A stretch of 25,027 nt of DNA from contig JAWQFJ010018646.1 in the NCBI GenBank assembly GCA_034096865.1, positions 27,501 to 52,527 of the forward strand, in the 5' to 3' direction. The notes beneath the pieces were generated by a model that was given only the letters and a program-made list of their open reading frames with translations, made no database searches and was not told the origin of the DNA. Shown here in pieces: positions 8,570 through 20,221 of this stretch (positions are counted from its first letter, which is position 1; each line of letters starts with the position of its first letter). This DNA comes from Theodoxus fluviatilis. Lineage: Eukaryota; Mollusca; Gastropoda; Cycloneritida; Neritidae. A program made the position numbers and the translations under genes.

Positions 8570-10010
8570 GTGTAAGGAAGATTATAGGACCGAAACACTC
8601 GGCGACGGGGGCTCTTCCTCAGAAGACCGTCTTCTGCTTCGCTCCGTAGGGAGTTTCTAGCTACCCTATTTGTTGTCATTCGCACAATGCACTTCCCTTT
8701 GGATCTACGAGTAAATATGCAACGTTTTTTCTCGAATCATTTCTCCAGGATGAGCAATAGCAACGGTTGCTCACTGTAAGAATGGCTCACAGCGGACTAA
8801 AAATATTTCCATGCAATTTAGACCTGAAGCATACAACTCCCAAGGAACATATTTTGCATATGGCAACCTGACTGTGCTTGGAAGGGAACGTCAGAAACAT
8901 GGTCTCTACTTCCATTTGAACGAGAGGTTTCCAGAAGACGCCGAAAACAGCCGGCCAAGATCGATAGATAAAAGCGCCACCATTGGCAAAGGCAGTGTCC
9001 ATTGGGGAATGATCTCGTGTTCGTGTAGACATCAGAGGACACAGGGCGCTTCGCATGTTGCAGCTGCTACTGCCTTCAAGACGAAGTGGTTTCAGAAGAG
9101 TTTGGAGTGGGTGAGAAGCTAGCACAGAATCCTTGGGGTGGTACAAAAAAAAAACTTATTTCATTGCAGAATCGTAGCCCACAGCGAACGCTCGCAGTTC
9201 TGTGGACATAAACCTGCCACAGCCGAAATGTGCCATTACTCTCATGCAGTTCAATGAATAAGCCGATGCAAAGGACTGTGTTGCCTTCATTTCATTTGGA
9301 AGTTGAATGAAATGTTCTTGTGTCCTCTTTGAAACATTTGGTGTTCCTACCCATTTGCCGTACGATCAGTAAGATGACAAATATTTAGCAATTTGCCTTA
9401 TGAAATATGTATCTGTCCTCTCTGAAACGTTCAGTTTTTGTGTTTTTATAAAAACCTATTTGCCTTAAGATCAAACGATACATTTTCTCAATTTGTATAT
9501 ATATAAATTAGATAAAATGCAAGAATTAAAAAGTTAGAATAAAGAAATAACAATGACAACACAAAGACAATGAATACTATGATTTTTGACAGGAAAAAAG
9601 AGAGAAAAAATGAAATAAAAAAAGAGACGCCACAGCATTTCTGAAAATTTTCGACAAGCAAGAATTAAAGAATAGTCTCAATTTCTAATGGCCCCAAACT
9701 GGGGCCAGCAACTTTTCTCTTCTCTGTCTCATACGCTCAATCGCTTATTATACTTACTCTTCCTTTGGTCGTTTATTTCCTCGTTAATGCATTCATTCGT
9801 CAATTCATTAGTATTAATTTGGAATTCAATAATATGCATCTATGTTTTTCTACCAACTCATTTTCTTAAAACCCTTTCAATCGCTCACTCTTTCGATGGC
9901 TCAGTTCGGTATGCTGTCATTTTTAGTCATATACACTCACTCTCTTTGCCACTGTTTTCATCCAACACTTTCCCCGCTCTCCTTACCCTTCCCTCCCCCC
10001 TCTCCCAGCA
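8570..10010. other. intronic sequence, no gene recognised
   Basis: An open frame at 8811-9122 (plus, 103 codons) and an overlapping minus frame of 119 codons show no motif that I recognise. The stretch from 9470 to 9670 is strongly AT-rich. A pyrimidine-rich region at 9940-10010 precedes, in plus orientation, the donor of exon 1 on the opposite strand. Confidence 0.45.
9319..9500. repeat. diverged tandem repeat, spacing about 93 bp
   Basis: TGTCCTCTTTGAAAC (9321) recurs as TGTCCTCTCTGAAAC (9414), and each is followed by a TTTGCC...GATCA block and a CAATTTG string. Clear divergence shows an old duplication. Confidence 0.4.
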
Positions 10011-10016
10011 ACCTAC

Positions 10017-10163
10017 CTGCAGCCGGGGACACTCCCCCCGGGCCCTCAGCTTGCGGTACTGCTCACACACGTGGGGGTCGGCAGCCAGGGGGGTGTTCTC
10101 CAGCGTGCCTGTGGAGTCTGTGAACAGGATGCGCGAGGGCGCCACGAATGTCCGCACAGACAT
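10017..10163 (-). CDS. first coding exon of the host gene
   Basis: Minus-strand exon of 49 codons from an ATG at 10163-10161 (G at -3, an acceptable start context) to a strong donor, CTGCAG|GTAGGT (10016-10011). It ends in phase 0, matching the phase-0 start of exon 2 at 5255. The peptide starts MSVRTFVAPSRILFTDST and ends with RKLRARGECPRLQ. Joined to exon 2, the residues LRARGECPRLQ-VVEKDGYYF make a continuous pattern (a helix, then G-x-x-P-x-L-x-V-V-x-x-D-G) typical of ParB/sulfiredoxin-like domains, which is why I link the two exons although they are 4.76 kb apart. The exon is GC-rich compared with its surroundings. I do not recognise the gene by name. Confidence 0.65.
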
Positions 10164-10222
10164 GACGTCACCACTGCCTCTACGTCACTGGGCGTCCTTG
10201 CTCTGACGTCAATCACACGTCA
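10163..10222 (-). promoter_or_regulatory. cluster of CRE/ATF-like TGACG sites at the host gene start
   Basis: Two full palindromic TGACGTCA sites (10163-10170, overlapping the start codon, and 10204-10211) and two half sites (TACGTCA at 10181-10187 and ACGTCACG near 10216-10222) lie within 60 bp. Full CRE sites near the start are typical of CREB/ATF-responsive TATA-less promoters. Because the sites abut the ATG, they would lie in a short 5' UTR or core promoter; the transcription start is unknown. Confidence 0.45.
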
Positions 10223-10544
10223 CGCCACGACCATCGGGCAACCTGTAAGAACAGGTTGCAGAAATGGGATTATTGTTGTCCAGGAGATGGGTATCGTAAC
10301 GAGTGTGAAGAGGGATGATTTTGATGATGATGATGATAAATACAATAAGCATGACGACGCAGTTAAGAGTCATAAGATGAATGTGAATGAGATATCAGAT
10401 TATCATCGGCATAAATGACGCCAAGGCCATACTAATATTCAACAATACAGAGTAAAGTCCAATTCATAAATAAGTAAACTATTCGTAATGCGTGATAAGG
10501 CAAATGCTTAATAAATTGTATAGGACTTCTGTAGGAAATTCGTG

Positions 10545-10775
10545 TGCCCTTGTGTGTGCCTGTGTGTGTGTTTGCAGGTGTGTGCATGCGAGTGTACTGT
10601 ATGTGTGTATAAATGGGCGAGAGGGAGAGGCAGAGAGAAAGAGAGAGAGAGAGACAGATACAGAGACAGAGACAGAGACAGAGAGGGGCAGGCAAGCAGG
10701 GAGGCAGGCAGGCAGGAAGGCAAGCAGGCAGACAGACAGGCAGGCAGGCAGGCAAACAGGCAGGCAGACAGACGT
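10545..10775. repeat. compound microsatellite TG / GA / GGCA
   Basis: A TG-rich part (10545-10612) is followed by GA and GACA repeats (10619-10686) and by GGCA tetranucleotide repeats with GACA variants (10687-10773). All open frames here (for example leucine/cysteine/proline or arginine/glutamate runs) are products of the repeats. Confidence 0.9.
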
Positions 10776-12940
10776 ATGAAAATTATACACTGAGCAGTTG
10801 TATTTTCAAACGCGTTTTCAGTTTGCTCATAAAAACATAACGAATGACTGCGCATGCAATCAACAAAACTCCGCTCCAGCAACTTAGTTTTCGTCGACAG
10901 CGTGTTGTTGAAGAATGGCGGGGAATCGAAGAGGACATGAGAGCTCTTTGGGAAAACAATTTATTTGGCGGCAAAAAGCGTTGTGAGACATGGGAGAGGC
11001 CTTTAATGACAACCCTTCGAGGACAAACGGGCTTGTAATGGGTCTTGTAATTGCCAACCTAAAGAAAGGAAGAAACTTGAAGGGAAACTTTTAAGTGCAA
11101 AAGCTGAGATGCGTGAAGCTTGAGGTAGACTCTAACAGCATGGAGCACGGAGGCACTTCACACCAGTATCTACAGTATACCCAATATACTTTGTCTGACA
11201 TTGATTCTATGTAAAATGCATGTCAAACTGGTGAAGGTGATTATGTACAATCGACAACCCCTCATCCACACTCACACACTACCGCCCTACTCCTATTCGT
11301 GGCTTTTGAATAAAACCTATGTTCCCGCTCCCAACTGTCTTTATGCAAGAGATTAAGTTTGGCACCATCATTTCCTTATGTCTCATAATGCCCCACCACT
11401 GAGAATAGCGTCGTGCTACCATGCTGCGGGAGGAGGACGTGTCCAAGTTGAAGACGAGCAGATCCGGTTTTCAAATCAATTTTAACTTTATTCTCTTTTG
11501 CCAGTTGTGTTTGCTTGATATCGGGAACAAGTCATTTCCTTTCTTTAAAGTTAACCTGTACTTTTTAATATAAATTATTGTTATCGAAATTAATGGGTGC
11601 TAGAGAGTTCAAATAAAAGAGAACACTGCCATATTGATTCCCCTTTCCGTGGTCCTTCCCCAAGTTAATTGGCGGCGCGTGATTCTTAATGTCATTTCCG
11701 CAGAGCAGTCTGGTGCAGTGGTGAAAAAAGCGAAGCTGCATTGATCTTAGACAGAGAGCAATCATTTTGGGGCGCTCGGTGCGAGGAACACTTCGATACA
11801 ATTATTGCACCACTGCAGTGTTCAAGTGTAGTCGGGGTTGATCAACACACGGAGTGAGAAAGAGGCAATTCTGTGCGGAGTTTTGCTTGCTGCTCACACT
11901 CCAAGCCGAATTAAGATGCACCAAGGTAAAATCTAAAGCCATTTTGATGTCATGGTTATCTCCTCGGCTGGGTCGTTTCTTGTACCACACTCACCTCAGC
12001 ACGTCATTTCTGTATGAGTGCGAGTCTGGACTGTCTCCCATCGAAACATGAATCAGCTTGAAAAATTAACAAATGCGTAATTTTTCATTCATCATGGACA
12101 TATGCTGGCAGAATAAAGTCACCAACTTCGAGGACATGGACCGAGCCAGATTAACCTCCATCGAAGCAGTGCTGCTCAAGTTGCGGCTCCGCAGGACAGG
12201 GTGACATTACCAAAATGCCTGATGAGCTGGTGCCCGGGTCTTTGTGTCTTGGTTTACCGACCCAATGAAAAAACAAATGAGGCAAACAATGGAAGAGACA
12301 CTAAAACCAAACATGACTTATGGAAATAGATAGTTTATGATCTGCATATCAGTGAAAGTGGAAAATAAATGAATCGGGTATCTTTCACCGTTTTACCTAC
12401 ATGTATGAGGACCTCTCCACAATTGCGTGTATAAGGATGGAAAAAAGCCACAGCTTGCTTTCAGTTTGGCTGCAGGTTTTTGGATCTGTGTTACGGACGA
12501 TGCTATTAATGTCTCCAATCGCACAAGGACACGTACTTGATCATTTCGTCACTGTCAGTTACGTTTCAAAAAGGCACGCTGCAATAACTTTGCGACGTGC
12601 CAGGTTCATTTTACTGAGGCTCTATTTGTGAATACTAGATGCATCTCTCCGCAGTTTAAACTTTAATGGATGAAACATTTGCATTTTACCCGAAAGTAGA
12701 CATAACACATCTAAAGTTGGGTAAGATTAGTAGGAGTCGGCGCATCAACCAGGCACTAACAAGGCAGTTTTGACATGAATTCATCACGTAGTCCATTCGC
12801 ATGGAATTCCATTTCTGCAGCCCAGATGTGCTTTAGTTAAAGTAAACGAGGAAAGAGTAATATCATTTTTTGCATTTGAAAAATCAAAACCTGGTGGAAT
12901 GAATGATATTTGAAGAGAGGACACTGGACCTTCGAAGTGT
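10776..12940. other. gene-poor region
   Basis: No conserved gene was recognised. A 64-codon frame at 10844-11038 has a protein-like, charged composition (RQRVVEEWRGIEEDMRALW) but no supporting splice site or family resemblance. A short exon-like stretch at 12112-12200 is listed separately. Confidence 0.4.
12112..12200 (+). other. possible short exon, unrecognised
   Basis: An acceptor-like TGCTGGCAG (ends 12111) after a T-rich stretch is followed by 89 nt that read NKVTNFEDMDRARLTSIEAV and LLKLRLRR, a plausible amphipathic helix, to a GG|GTGACA donor-like site. No partner exon is visible, and this could be chance. Confidence 0.2.
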
Positions 12941-13274
12941 ACACACACAAAAAACACACACACAAACACACAAACACACAAACACACACACACACACACG
13001 CACACAAACACTCATAAATGCACGCGCACACACGCGCGCGCATACATACATACACACCCACTCATAAATGCACACACACATATATACACACACAAACACA
13101 CACACACACACACACAAATACACACACTCATAAATGCGCGCACACACACACGCACGCAAGCACACACACACATAAACACACACACACGTAAACACACTTG
13201 CGCGCGCACACACATACATACACACAAACACACACATACACACAATCTCACACACACACACGCACACACACACA

Positions 13275-13372
<98 letters not shown>

Positions 13373-13374
13373 AC
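12941..13374. repeat. long interrupted CA microsatellite
   Basis: About 430 bp of (CA)n, interrupted by AAAC, GCGCGC, CATACATA and ATAAATGC units; the last 100 bp is an almost pure CA run. The repeated ACTCATAAATGC blocks suggest higher-order duplication within the array. The 204- and 132-codon Cys/Val frames here are repeat artefacts. Confidence 0.95.
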
Positions 13375-13375
13375 A

Positions 13376-15848
13376 GATAAGTTCCATGGATTTGCAGTGC
13401 GTGGTTGCATAAGGCATCACAAGGGACTTGGTGTTCAAGTGAGAGAGCCGCAGCATCCAGCCTAGCGCAGCTCTAAGCAAATCATTCTTTTGAAACAAAC
13501 AGAATATTCACCCGTAAAAAGGTGCGGGGAGGATATTACATCAGAAGAGAGTTCTGAGACTCAAGCTTCGGGGCATTCTAGTAAACTAGAGATTTCGCCT
13601 ACCGGCAAAAGTATCTCTAGCACAGTTCACATCACGTGATGGAAGGTTTTTGGCCAATTTATGCAAACGGAGGTCACACGAGAGGCTTGTGGGATAGCCG
13701 ATGTGCTCCCTGACATACGCCGTTAAAGTAGTTCTAAGACTATTTCGCACAAAACTTTTAACTTACTCTTGTTGAGACAATAAACAAGCTTTAATTCGAT
13801 ACAATAACATGTTTGTGTTGAAATGGAAACAAGTTTTGACATCTAAAGGATTTCTGTAAAAAGTGGAGAGAAAAATAGTATCATTGCGAACTGTGCCAGA
13901 GTCAATACTGACTCGGGTTTACAGAATGGCTTCGGGGAACCATCCTACAAAGGAAGAGAATGTGATCGATCATAACATTTTCAATAGGCATTTATATTCT
14001 AAGCACTCTGTAAGTCTTGGGCTATGAATAGTTTGCGATTTCAAAATGCACGGACCTTTACTGAATGTCACGACTCAGTTTATTATTTTTTTAATTTACA
14101 CAAAGTTTGATTGTATGTCGCGACTCAAGGTGGGTGGTGTGACTTTAAGTCCACTTAGTATTTGATTAGTGCAGCTTGATACGCCTTTAAGCGTTATGCG
14201 CATGTTCCGAACGTTTTGCACGTGTTTTCTGTTTTGTTTGGTTCTGCAGTGGCTCGTGCAGAACGGTTTGTGTGCATTATTTTATTCTTGGCGTTCTCCC
14301 TCGCTTATATGCACTACGCAAAAAAAGTTAAGGAGTGGTACAAAAATTTGCTATAAAAGCTGAACGAGTGAATATTGAGTAACCATGTACATATGCTCGG
14401 AAAGAACATTTATTCTTCTTTATGATCCCGTTTACAGATCACGATTATCTTAACTCAGCGCTGCGTAGCTGGGCGTCAAAGTGAGTACCCCCCGAAAATG
14501 AACTTGCAAAACGACTTTTTCCGATTCTTAAATTCATAAAATAACCAGATGCAACGATAGCCCAATCATTTATCTTTAAGACAACATGCGCTTTGAAGAG
14601 AAAACAAAACGGGTGTGTCTTCTACGGGCTTTAAAAGATAGGAGGCGTCAACACGTTTTGCAGGCAAAAACGCTGGTTTTAAGGCTTTTTTTTCTCGGGT
14701 GACAGTGCAATATTGTCCATATCTCAGCGTGTTTACAAGATACCGCAATGAAACTTCGCAATCATAAAAAGAAGTCTTTTGGCGAGACGCACACCAAAAA
14801 TTATGTCAATACCTTAAAAGTACAAGTGTCTACAAACATCTTAAGGCGGTAATTTAAGGTCGGCGCTGAAACTAAAGTTATGAATGGGAAAAAATTGGGC
14901 TTCTGCATGCACATAAATAACGTTTCAAGGTACCTACGTCTTAAATTCTATTAACTTCGAACCACGGGCTGAGCGCATGGACAGAGTTAAACTCAATGTT
15001 TACATCTGACAATGTTTAGGGGAAGAGTTGTCTGACTTTAACAAAGCATAAAGAACGAGCCTCTATCACGAAACGAAAAAAACATTACGTAAAGCATTTT
15101 TGGACTGTGCAATTATTCGGCCCCTTGGTCTTGCTGAATATTTTATACCCTCCAAAATTATTTAATAACTTTAATGCCGTCGCCGAATTTTGCCGAATTT
15201 CGTCTGTGGACCTTTGGGGACGTCAGTGCAAGCTAAAAACATCATCAGTTGGGAGTTGCGCACTGGCTGAAAAGTTTCAGTGACGGCTTGATCTCCGGGG
15301 ATTGAGTCGAAATGATGGCCGCAAATTTTCAAAGGAGGCCAGCTAGTTTTTCCTCGTCTCTCGCGTGTGCGCTACTGCTATTGAGTCTAATGCAGTTACG
15401 GATCCATTGATTTTCCTTCAAGATTCAAAAGCGTGAGTACTGCTCGGCATTAGGCCTCGGTATCCTGTATTTACATTGCGTATGCTTGACTAGGATGCTG
15501 GTGACATCTCTTCCTAGCGCCTGGGAATGTTGGTAGTTTGTTTAGGAGGACTTTAACTCATCTAAATTAAATGTGCTTCAAGGGTGGCTGACAACATCAT
15601 GGTTCCTGCAATCATATATTCGGGGGTGCATCCAAGTTCTTAACTAGTTGTAAGTGTTTCATGTAAGTGACATACACACAGTAGTACAGAAATATTTTGC
15701 GAAGAGACGACAAAATTTTCAAGAATGTCCGATTATGATAATTACTTATAATTATAGTATAACGTAGATTAACATGCTTTAGTACAAACAACAGCTAACG
15801 ACTTCTGGAACTTATTTCTTACATTTAAACTAGAAGTTTCTTCAGCTA
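13376..15848. other. AT-rich sequence outside the large palindrome
   Basis: No gene was recognised. The one reading frame of note is at 15312-15410. Because the right arm of the palindrome leaves the window at its partner for 15849, I cannot tell whether this region is also mirrored further right. Confidence 0.4.
15312..15410 (+). other. short ORF with signal-peptide-like sequence
   Basis: Thirty-two codons begin with tandem ATG codons and read MMAANFQRRPAS followed by FSSSLACALLLLSLMQ, i.e. a basic n-region and a hydrophobic core like a secretory signal. It closes with TGA at 15408-15410 before any donor; a good GTGAGT lies 24 bases further on. It may be a decayed first exon or chance. Confidence 0.2.
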
Positions 15849-16633
15849 GTCCACTTTCGTTCTACTAGAAACTACAATGCTTGTTTTTCAAAATTTGTCA
15901 CGTCCGTTTTTTCGCAAGCTAAACGGTTGCAATACGGAATGTTGAAACGCTTCTCTCCAAGCGCACTTCTTCACAAAACCTGTTAAAGGACCCCTGGAGA
16001 AAAGCTGTCGGGCCCCACTTTTTCTGGTTTCCTCTCCTCCGTGCGTGAGTCGGGAAAGGACGAGGAGCAAAACAGCAAAAGGCCGCTGCGAGGCGGTCGT
16101 CTAACGAGGTGATCCAGGCAGCGCTGGGAGGACCGGACTGGCAAGTCTTCCCTAATGACCAGAGAGACAGCGAGCAGAAGCTTCTTCGTCTTTGCATTCT
16201 CTGGGCTGTAACAGCCAGACCGACCTCTTCAACACCCTATTCCACCGCCTGTAACGTCCGAACGGTTCCTATTTGCGTGTTCGTTCATACAGACTCTCCT
16301 TTACTCGTCACGATCGTCTTGACCTTCGGAACGACCCTGACCCTGCGTCGGGTCACAGCGCCCTAGCCCAGGGTTTCACCGGCTTTGCTGACTTCTTCAT
16401 TCGCAGGGCAACTAAAAGTCTTTTCAATATGCCGCTACTACTTTCCCTCTACTTTTTCAGTCATTTAAGCAGGGCTTGTCGACGTGGGTCAGATTCATTG
16501 TTCATCATCGTGCTAATGGTGACAATATTGACATTTGCTCCGACTGACCAAGTCTCACAGCCGTGGTGGCACTCTTGGAAAAATCGATCGACCGTTTCTG
16601 CAGCAGTCATCGTTGCAGTCGGTCGTGGTGCAG

Positions 16634-16680
16634 TGGGGGTGGGGGGTGGGGGTGGGGGGTGGGGGGTGGGGGTGGGGGGT
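16634..16680 (+). repeat. G-rich minisatellite, left arm
   Basis: Runs of five or six G separated by single T. Such a strand could form G-quadruplexes. The unit order differs from the right-arm copy. Confidence 0.85.
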
Positions 16681-16881
16681 GATGGAGATGGGCGGTGGAG
16701 GTGGGAGTGGGGGACGTGTAAAGCTGGTGGAGACAATGACTGCGTTGAGTGTAATGATGTTAACAGTGACAGAGGTGACACTGGCAACTGTGTTGTCAGT
16801 TCTGGCAGTCAAGTTAGTCGACCTTGACATGACTGCTAGTCTAAATGAAGAAGCTGCATTTTAATCCGCAGCTTACACACC

Positions 16882-16957
16882 AGTGAAATCAATAATCACG
16901 CACACATACTCAACATCCCAGTGAAATCAATAATCACGCACACATACTCAACATCCC
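16882..16957 (+). repeat. exact 38-bp tandem duplication, left arm
   Basis: Two identical 38-bp units beginning AGTGAAATCAATAATCACGC (16882-16919 and 16920-16957). Because both arms carry it, it predates the arm duplication or has been copied between arms. Confidence 0.9.
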
Positions 16958-17257
16958 ATGGCCAAAGTGTTTATTAAGACGCATTGACAACTTTTGCAAC
17001 ACATTTCTTTCTACAGCAATCCCGATGCCTTGATTTTTACTATGTGTTTTATTTTAAGCAACTGAAGAATAACATCCCTATTCATTGCCTCCCTCATTTA
17101 AAACATTCCTCTGAGGTCAAAGACAGAAGTCTTTTCTCAATCACACTGACGTTTATAGTTCAGCTTAAATTTTGTGCTTTGTAATTACTGTCCTTAGGCT
17201 CAACCAAGCGATAGTCAGTGTCCAAATCTACATGTAGCATGGGGTAACAATCCCATG

Positions 17258-17422
17258 CCGTAAAATACAGTTTCTTGCAAAACAGTCGACAGCAACACAG
17301 CTGAAAGCAATGCAATATGTATGAATCGCCGAAAGGACGTGTGCACTCAGTCTCAAATTTGCAGCAACCGTAGTGGCAGCACCAGAGACAAAAAATGTGT
17401 TGATGGAATAGGGTCATCAAAG
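17258..17422 (+). other. possible cysteine-bearing exon, left arm
   Basis: An open stretch ends at a strong donor, AAAG|GTGAGT (17422/17423). It contains five cysteines, in contexts such as NAICMNRRKDVC and QICSNRSGS, and could be part of a secreted domain. The acceptor side is weak (AATACAG) and no family is recognised. A perfect copy exists in the other arm. Confidence 0.2.
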
Positions 17423-18672
17423 GTGAGTGAATTATTTCCGGCAGCGGTGATAATTGAGGTAAAAATTACAGCAAGTGGGCAACGGCTGCATCGTCCTTGT
17501 ATTCAAGGTAGGGGGAAAAATTCTTTTCGTAGGAAACCACCTTTGCAGATTCAGAATCTTCACAAGATTTATTTCTCGTGACGACTCTCTCCTTTTCTGT
17601 TGAAAATAGTTTGAAGAATATCTCGGTCCATACGCGAACAGAATTCCTACGTAACCGTCAAGGAAAATCGGGATGTAGCGAGGTGAAATCCTGCGAGTAC
17701 AACTTCCTGAAAAAGAATGCGGATTAGAAAAACCACAGCTGCGGGTCATCTTTATTGCCAGGGCATCCAGAGGCTGCTTGTCAACTGGCTCAGCCTGAAG
17801 CAGAACTCAAAGTTTTAGTTACGGGGCGCGGCGGAGGCATCATGCGGTAGCATTGATCGCACGAGCATCTTCACAATTGTATGTGGCACGAGACGAAGTA
17901 AAAAAAATGTTGTCGTTTCGTGTAGACATTCAGGCACGATCTCAAATATATATGCACTTCAGTGTCCTTGTAGATGTTTGCAAGATCAGTAAAGTCATAT
18001 GTGGTATAATAGTGGTGGCAAACATTGCAAGTCTCTTGACACAGTCTTGAATTGTCACTGGGTATATTTGATATCGGAAATGCACCATAGGTATGTTCAG
18101 GTATGTTCTTATACAGAGTACGTAGTTTTCCTGAATGTGACCGGACGAGAAGATGATAATGTAATTATACTTCACATAATTTCTTCTATAGTAAATACAT
18201 TTCTTTTGTTCTTTGAAAACAAAGCACGCCTGCAATTTGTGTGCACTATCCGTCTTCACAAGAAAGTTTTACTCAACCTCGGCATCTGCAAAGCTAACTC
18301 GTCAAATATGTATTGACACGTTACTTTTTTCCCTTCCAATACTGAATTTCATTAAGAACGCAATGATACTGCGAAGAAAGAGGCAGATGCAGTAATGGAT
18401 ATAACTGTTTCTCAATCAATGTTCCCATGTCTTGGTTGGATTTCATTCTACCATGAGGTCACATGACTAATCCATTAGAAAGCTACGTACCAAAACCTCA
18501 CTTACAGATTGTCAGGCCGTGGTGTTGTACCTGCTCCCATGCGGGTCGTTCTGTACTAGAGCTTACTCGTGGTGAGTCTAGATTTATTCGTACGAATGTC
18601 TGTGTAGGGTCTTTAAATTTACCAGAGAGAACTGTCGTGCATGACTCCCATGATTTGGTGGTGAGATATAAC

Positions 18673-18841
18673 TGAGAGAGAGAGAGAGAGAGATGAGAGA
18701 GGAATGAGACATGGATAGAGAAAGAGAGAGAGAAAGAGAGGAGGAGGAGGGAGAGAGAAGAGGGAGAGAACAGGCAGGCATCAACAAGCTGGCAGAGAGA
18801 GAGAGAGAGAGTGAGAGAGAGAGAGCGAGAGCGAGAGAGAG

Positions 18842-18875
<34 letters not shown>

Positions 18876-18888
18876 AAGAGAGAGAGAT
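18673..18888 (+). repeat. GA microsatellite, left arm
   Basis: A (GA)n array with GGAG, GGCA and GCGA interruptions. Its middle (CAGGCAGGCATCAACAAGC) differs from the corresponding part of the right arm. Confidence 0.9.
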
Positions 18889-18999
18889 GGTCGCGAGGTA
18901 AAACGTTCTTTAGGATTCGGAATATCTGGACATGTTAGGTAAGGAAAAAATTCAGAATTAATTATTGTATACATTGGCAATGTAGACGATATTTGACAG

Positions 19000-19072
19000 G
19001 GACCTCAGTAGCTTAGTGGTTAGAATACACCGACGATCATTGGGAAGTCGCGAGTTCGGTCTCGCAATATGT
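19000..19072 (+). mobile_element. tRNA-derived SINE head, left arm
   Basis: Box A TAGCTTAGTGG (19009-19019) followed by TTAGAAT, and box B GAGTTCGGTCTC (about 19052-19063), lie at tRNA-like spacing, and the 73-bp block could fold only poorly as a tRNA. Different from the SINE at 8378. The element body to the right is not delimited. Confidence 0.6.
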
Positions 19073-19815
19073 GCAAAAGTGTCTTCTGTCTCGTCAGGAC
19101 CTTGGCTTTCTGGCTTCGAAATTTGCCTGTCACATGCAGAATGTCTGGCTGTGTATATGAACAATATCTTTTATTTTCCACATTTTGGGTCGTTAACTAC
19201 CATACTGTGGAAGTCGACAGGACCCGTGCATCTTCAAAACCCGCAACTGGACAACTGCAACAACAAAAATACCGACAAGTTCTCTCCAAGCTCAGCAGCC
19301 GCAGAGTGGTCTGGAGGTCTGCCAGGGCGTTGACATTTCACTGGAAGTCAGAATGGCGTCCAGTCCCGTTGCTCTTCATTCATCCCGGGAATGTGTCTGG
19401 CTCGATTCCCGGCCTCAGACGACATGACTCGATAGCAGATTCTGCCCGCTTTTCCTGATGAGAATATCCCGACAATGCTCTCTGATTTTATTCCCTCGAC
19501 TTGACCTTTGTGGAAGTGAGCAATGATAAAGTTCGCAAGGAGGCAGTCTCATGGCCCATCCTGGAGCATCCCTGGTGTCATATCTCTTCTATAACGTCGG
19601 ACAATTCATTCCGACACTACCTCCAAGGATGTATTCCGCGGCGTTTCAATATTACAAGGCAATAGTGCTCTGTAGTCCTCGTCTTTCTAGGCGGGGAGTC
19701 TGAGGCTGAGGAAATCAACAGCGTGTGATAACAATCAGGCTCAACAACAGATATTGGTTTGTGCATCTGTTAAAAGTTGAAGCCCGTCTGCTTACTTCGT
19801 CAAATATGCGAGAGG

Positions 19816-20221
19816 TTGGCAGTATGCTGTTGTGATCCATTGGCTTCATGCGTTGGCAGTATGCTGTTGTGATCCATTGGCTTCATGCGTTGGCAGTATG
19901 CTGTTGTGATCCATTGGCTTCATGCGTTGGCAGTATGCTGTTGTGATCCATTGGCTTCATGCGTTGGCAGTATGCTGTTGTGATCCATTGGCTTCATGCG
20001 TTGGCAGTATGCTGTTGTGATCCATTGGCTTCATGCGTTGGCAGTATGCTGTTGTGATCCATTGGCTTCATGCGTTGGCAGTATGCTGTTGTGATCCATT
20101 GGCTTCATGCGTTGGCAGTATGCTGTTGTGATCCATTGGCTTCATGCGTTGGCAGTATGCTGTTGTGATCCATTGGCTTCCTGGTTGGCAGTATGCTGTT
20201 GTGATCCATTCGGCTTCCTGA
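19816..20221 (+). repeat. 37-bp minisatellite, left arm, about 11 copies
   Basis: Unit starts at 19816, 19853, 19890, 19927, 19964, 20001, 20038, 20075, 20112 and 20149 are exactly 37 bp apart; the last unit (20185) is 36 bp on and has a variant end. The unit begins TTGGCAGTATGCTGTTGTGA. Most units are identical, so the array is young or homogenised. No unique spacers are present. Confidence 0.97.

Larger units (their letters stand above)
5256..10016 (-). other. 4.76-kb intron 1 of the host gene, filled with retroelements
   Basis: Bounded by donor CAG|GTAGGT at 10016-10011 and acceptor TCTAG at 5256-5257, both on the minus strand. It contains a truncated LINE in antisense orientation, a C25 tract and a tRNA-derived SINE, which together explain much of its length. 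Confidence 0.55.

Noticed and set aside
8575..8640. A third hammerhead-like motif (CTGAGGA on the minus strand near 8615)
   Set aside because: The expected GAAA at the end of stem II is not in place, so the core is not met.
8787..9146. Overlapping 103- and 119-codon frames on opposite strands
   Set aside because: Neither translation resembles a known family, and they lie inside the intron of the host gene.
10432..10882. Leucine/proline/cysteine-rich and arginine/glutamate-rich frames
   Set aside because: Translation of GA and GGCA repeats.
12884..13498. Long Cys/Val-rich and His/Thr-rich open frames
   Set aside because: Entirely produced by translation of the CA/TG microsatellite.
17160..18316. 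86- and 105-codon frames shared by both arms as evidence of conserved genes
   Set aside because: Their identity between arms only reflects the palindrome; overlapping frames on both strands are equally conserved, so this is not coding constraint.
19000..19072. Functional tRNA gene (and its mirror at 21833-21905)
   Set aside because: The cloverleaf is not supported; box B deviates from consensus and the block is continuous with SINE-like sequence.
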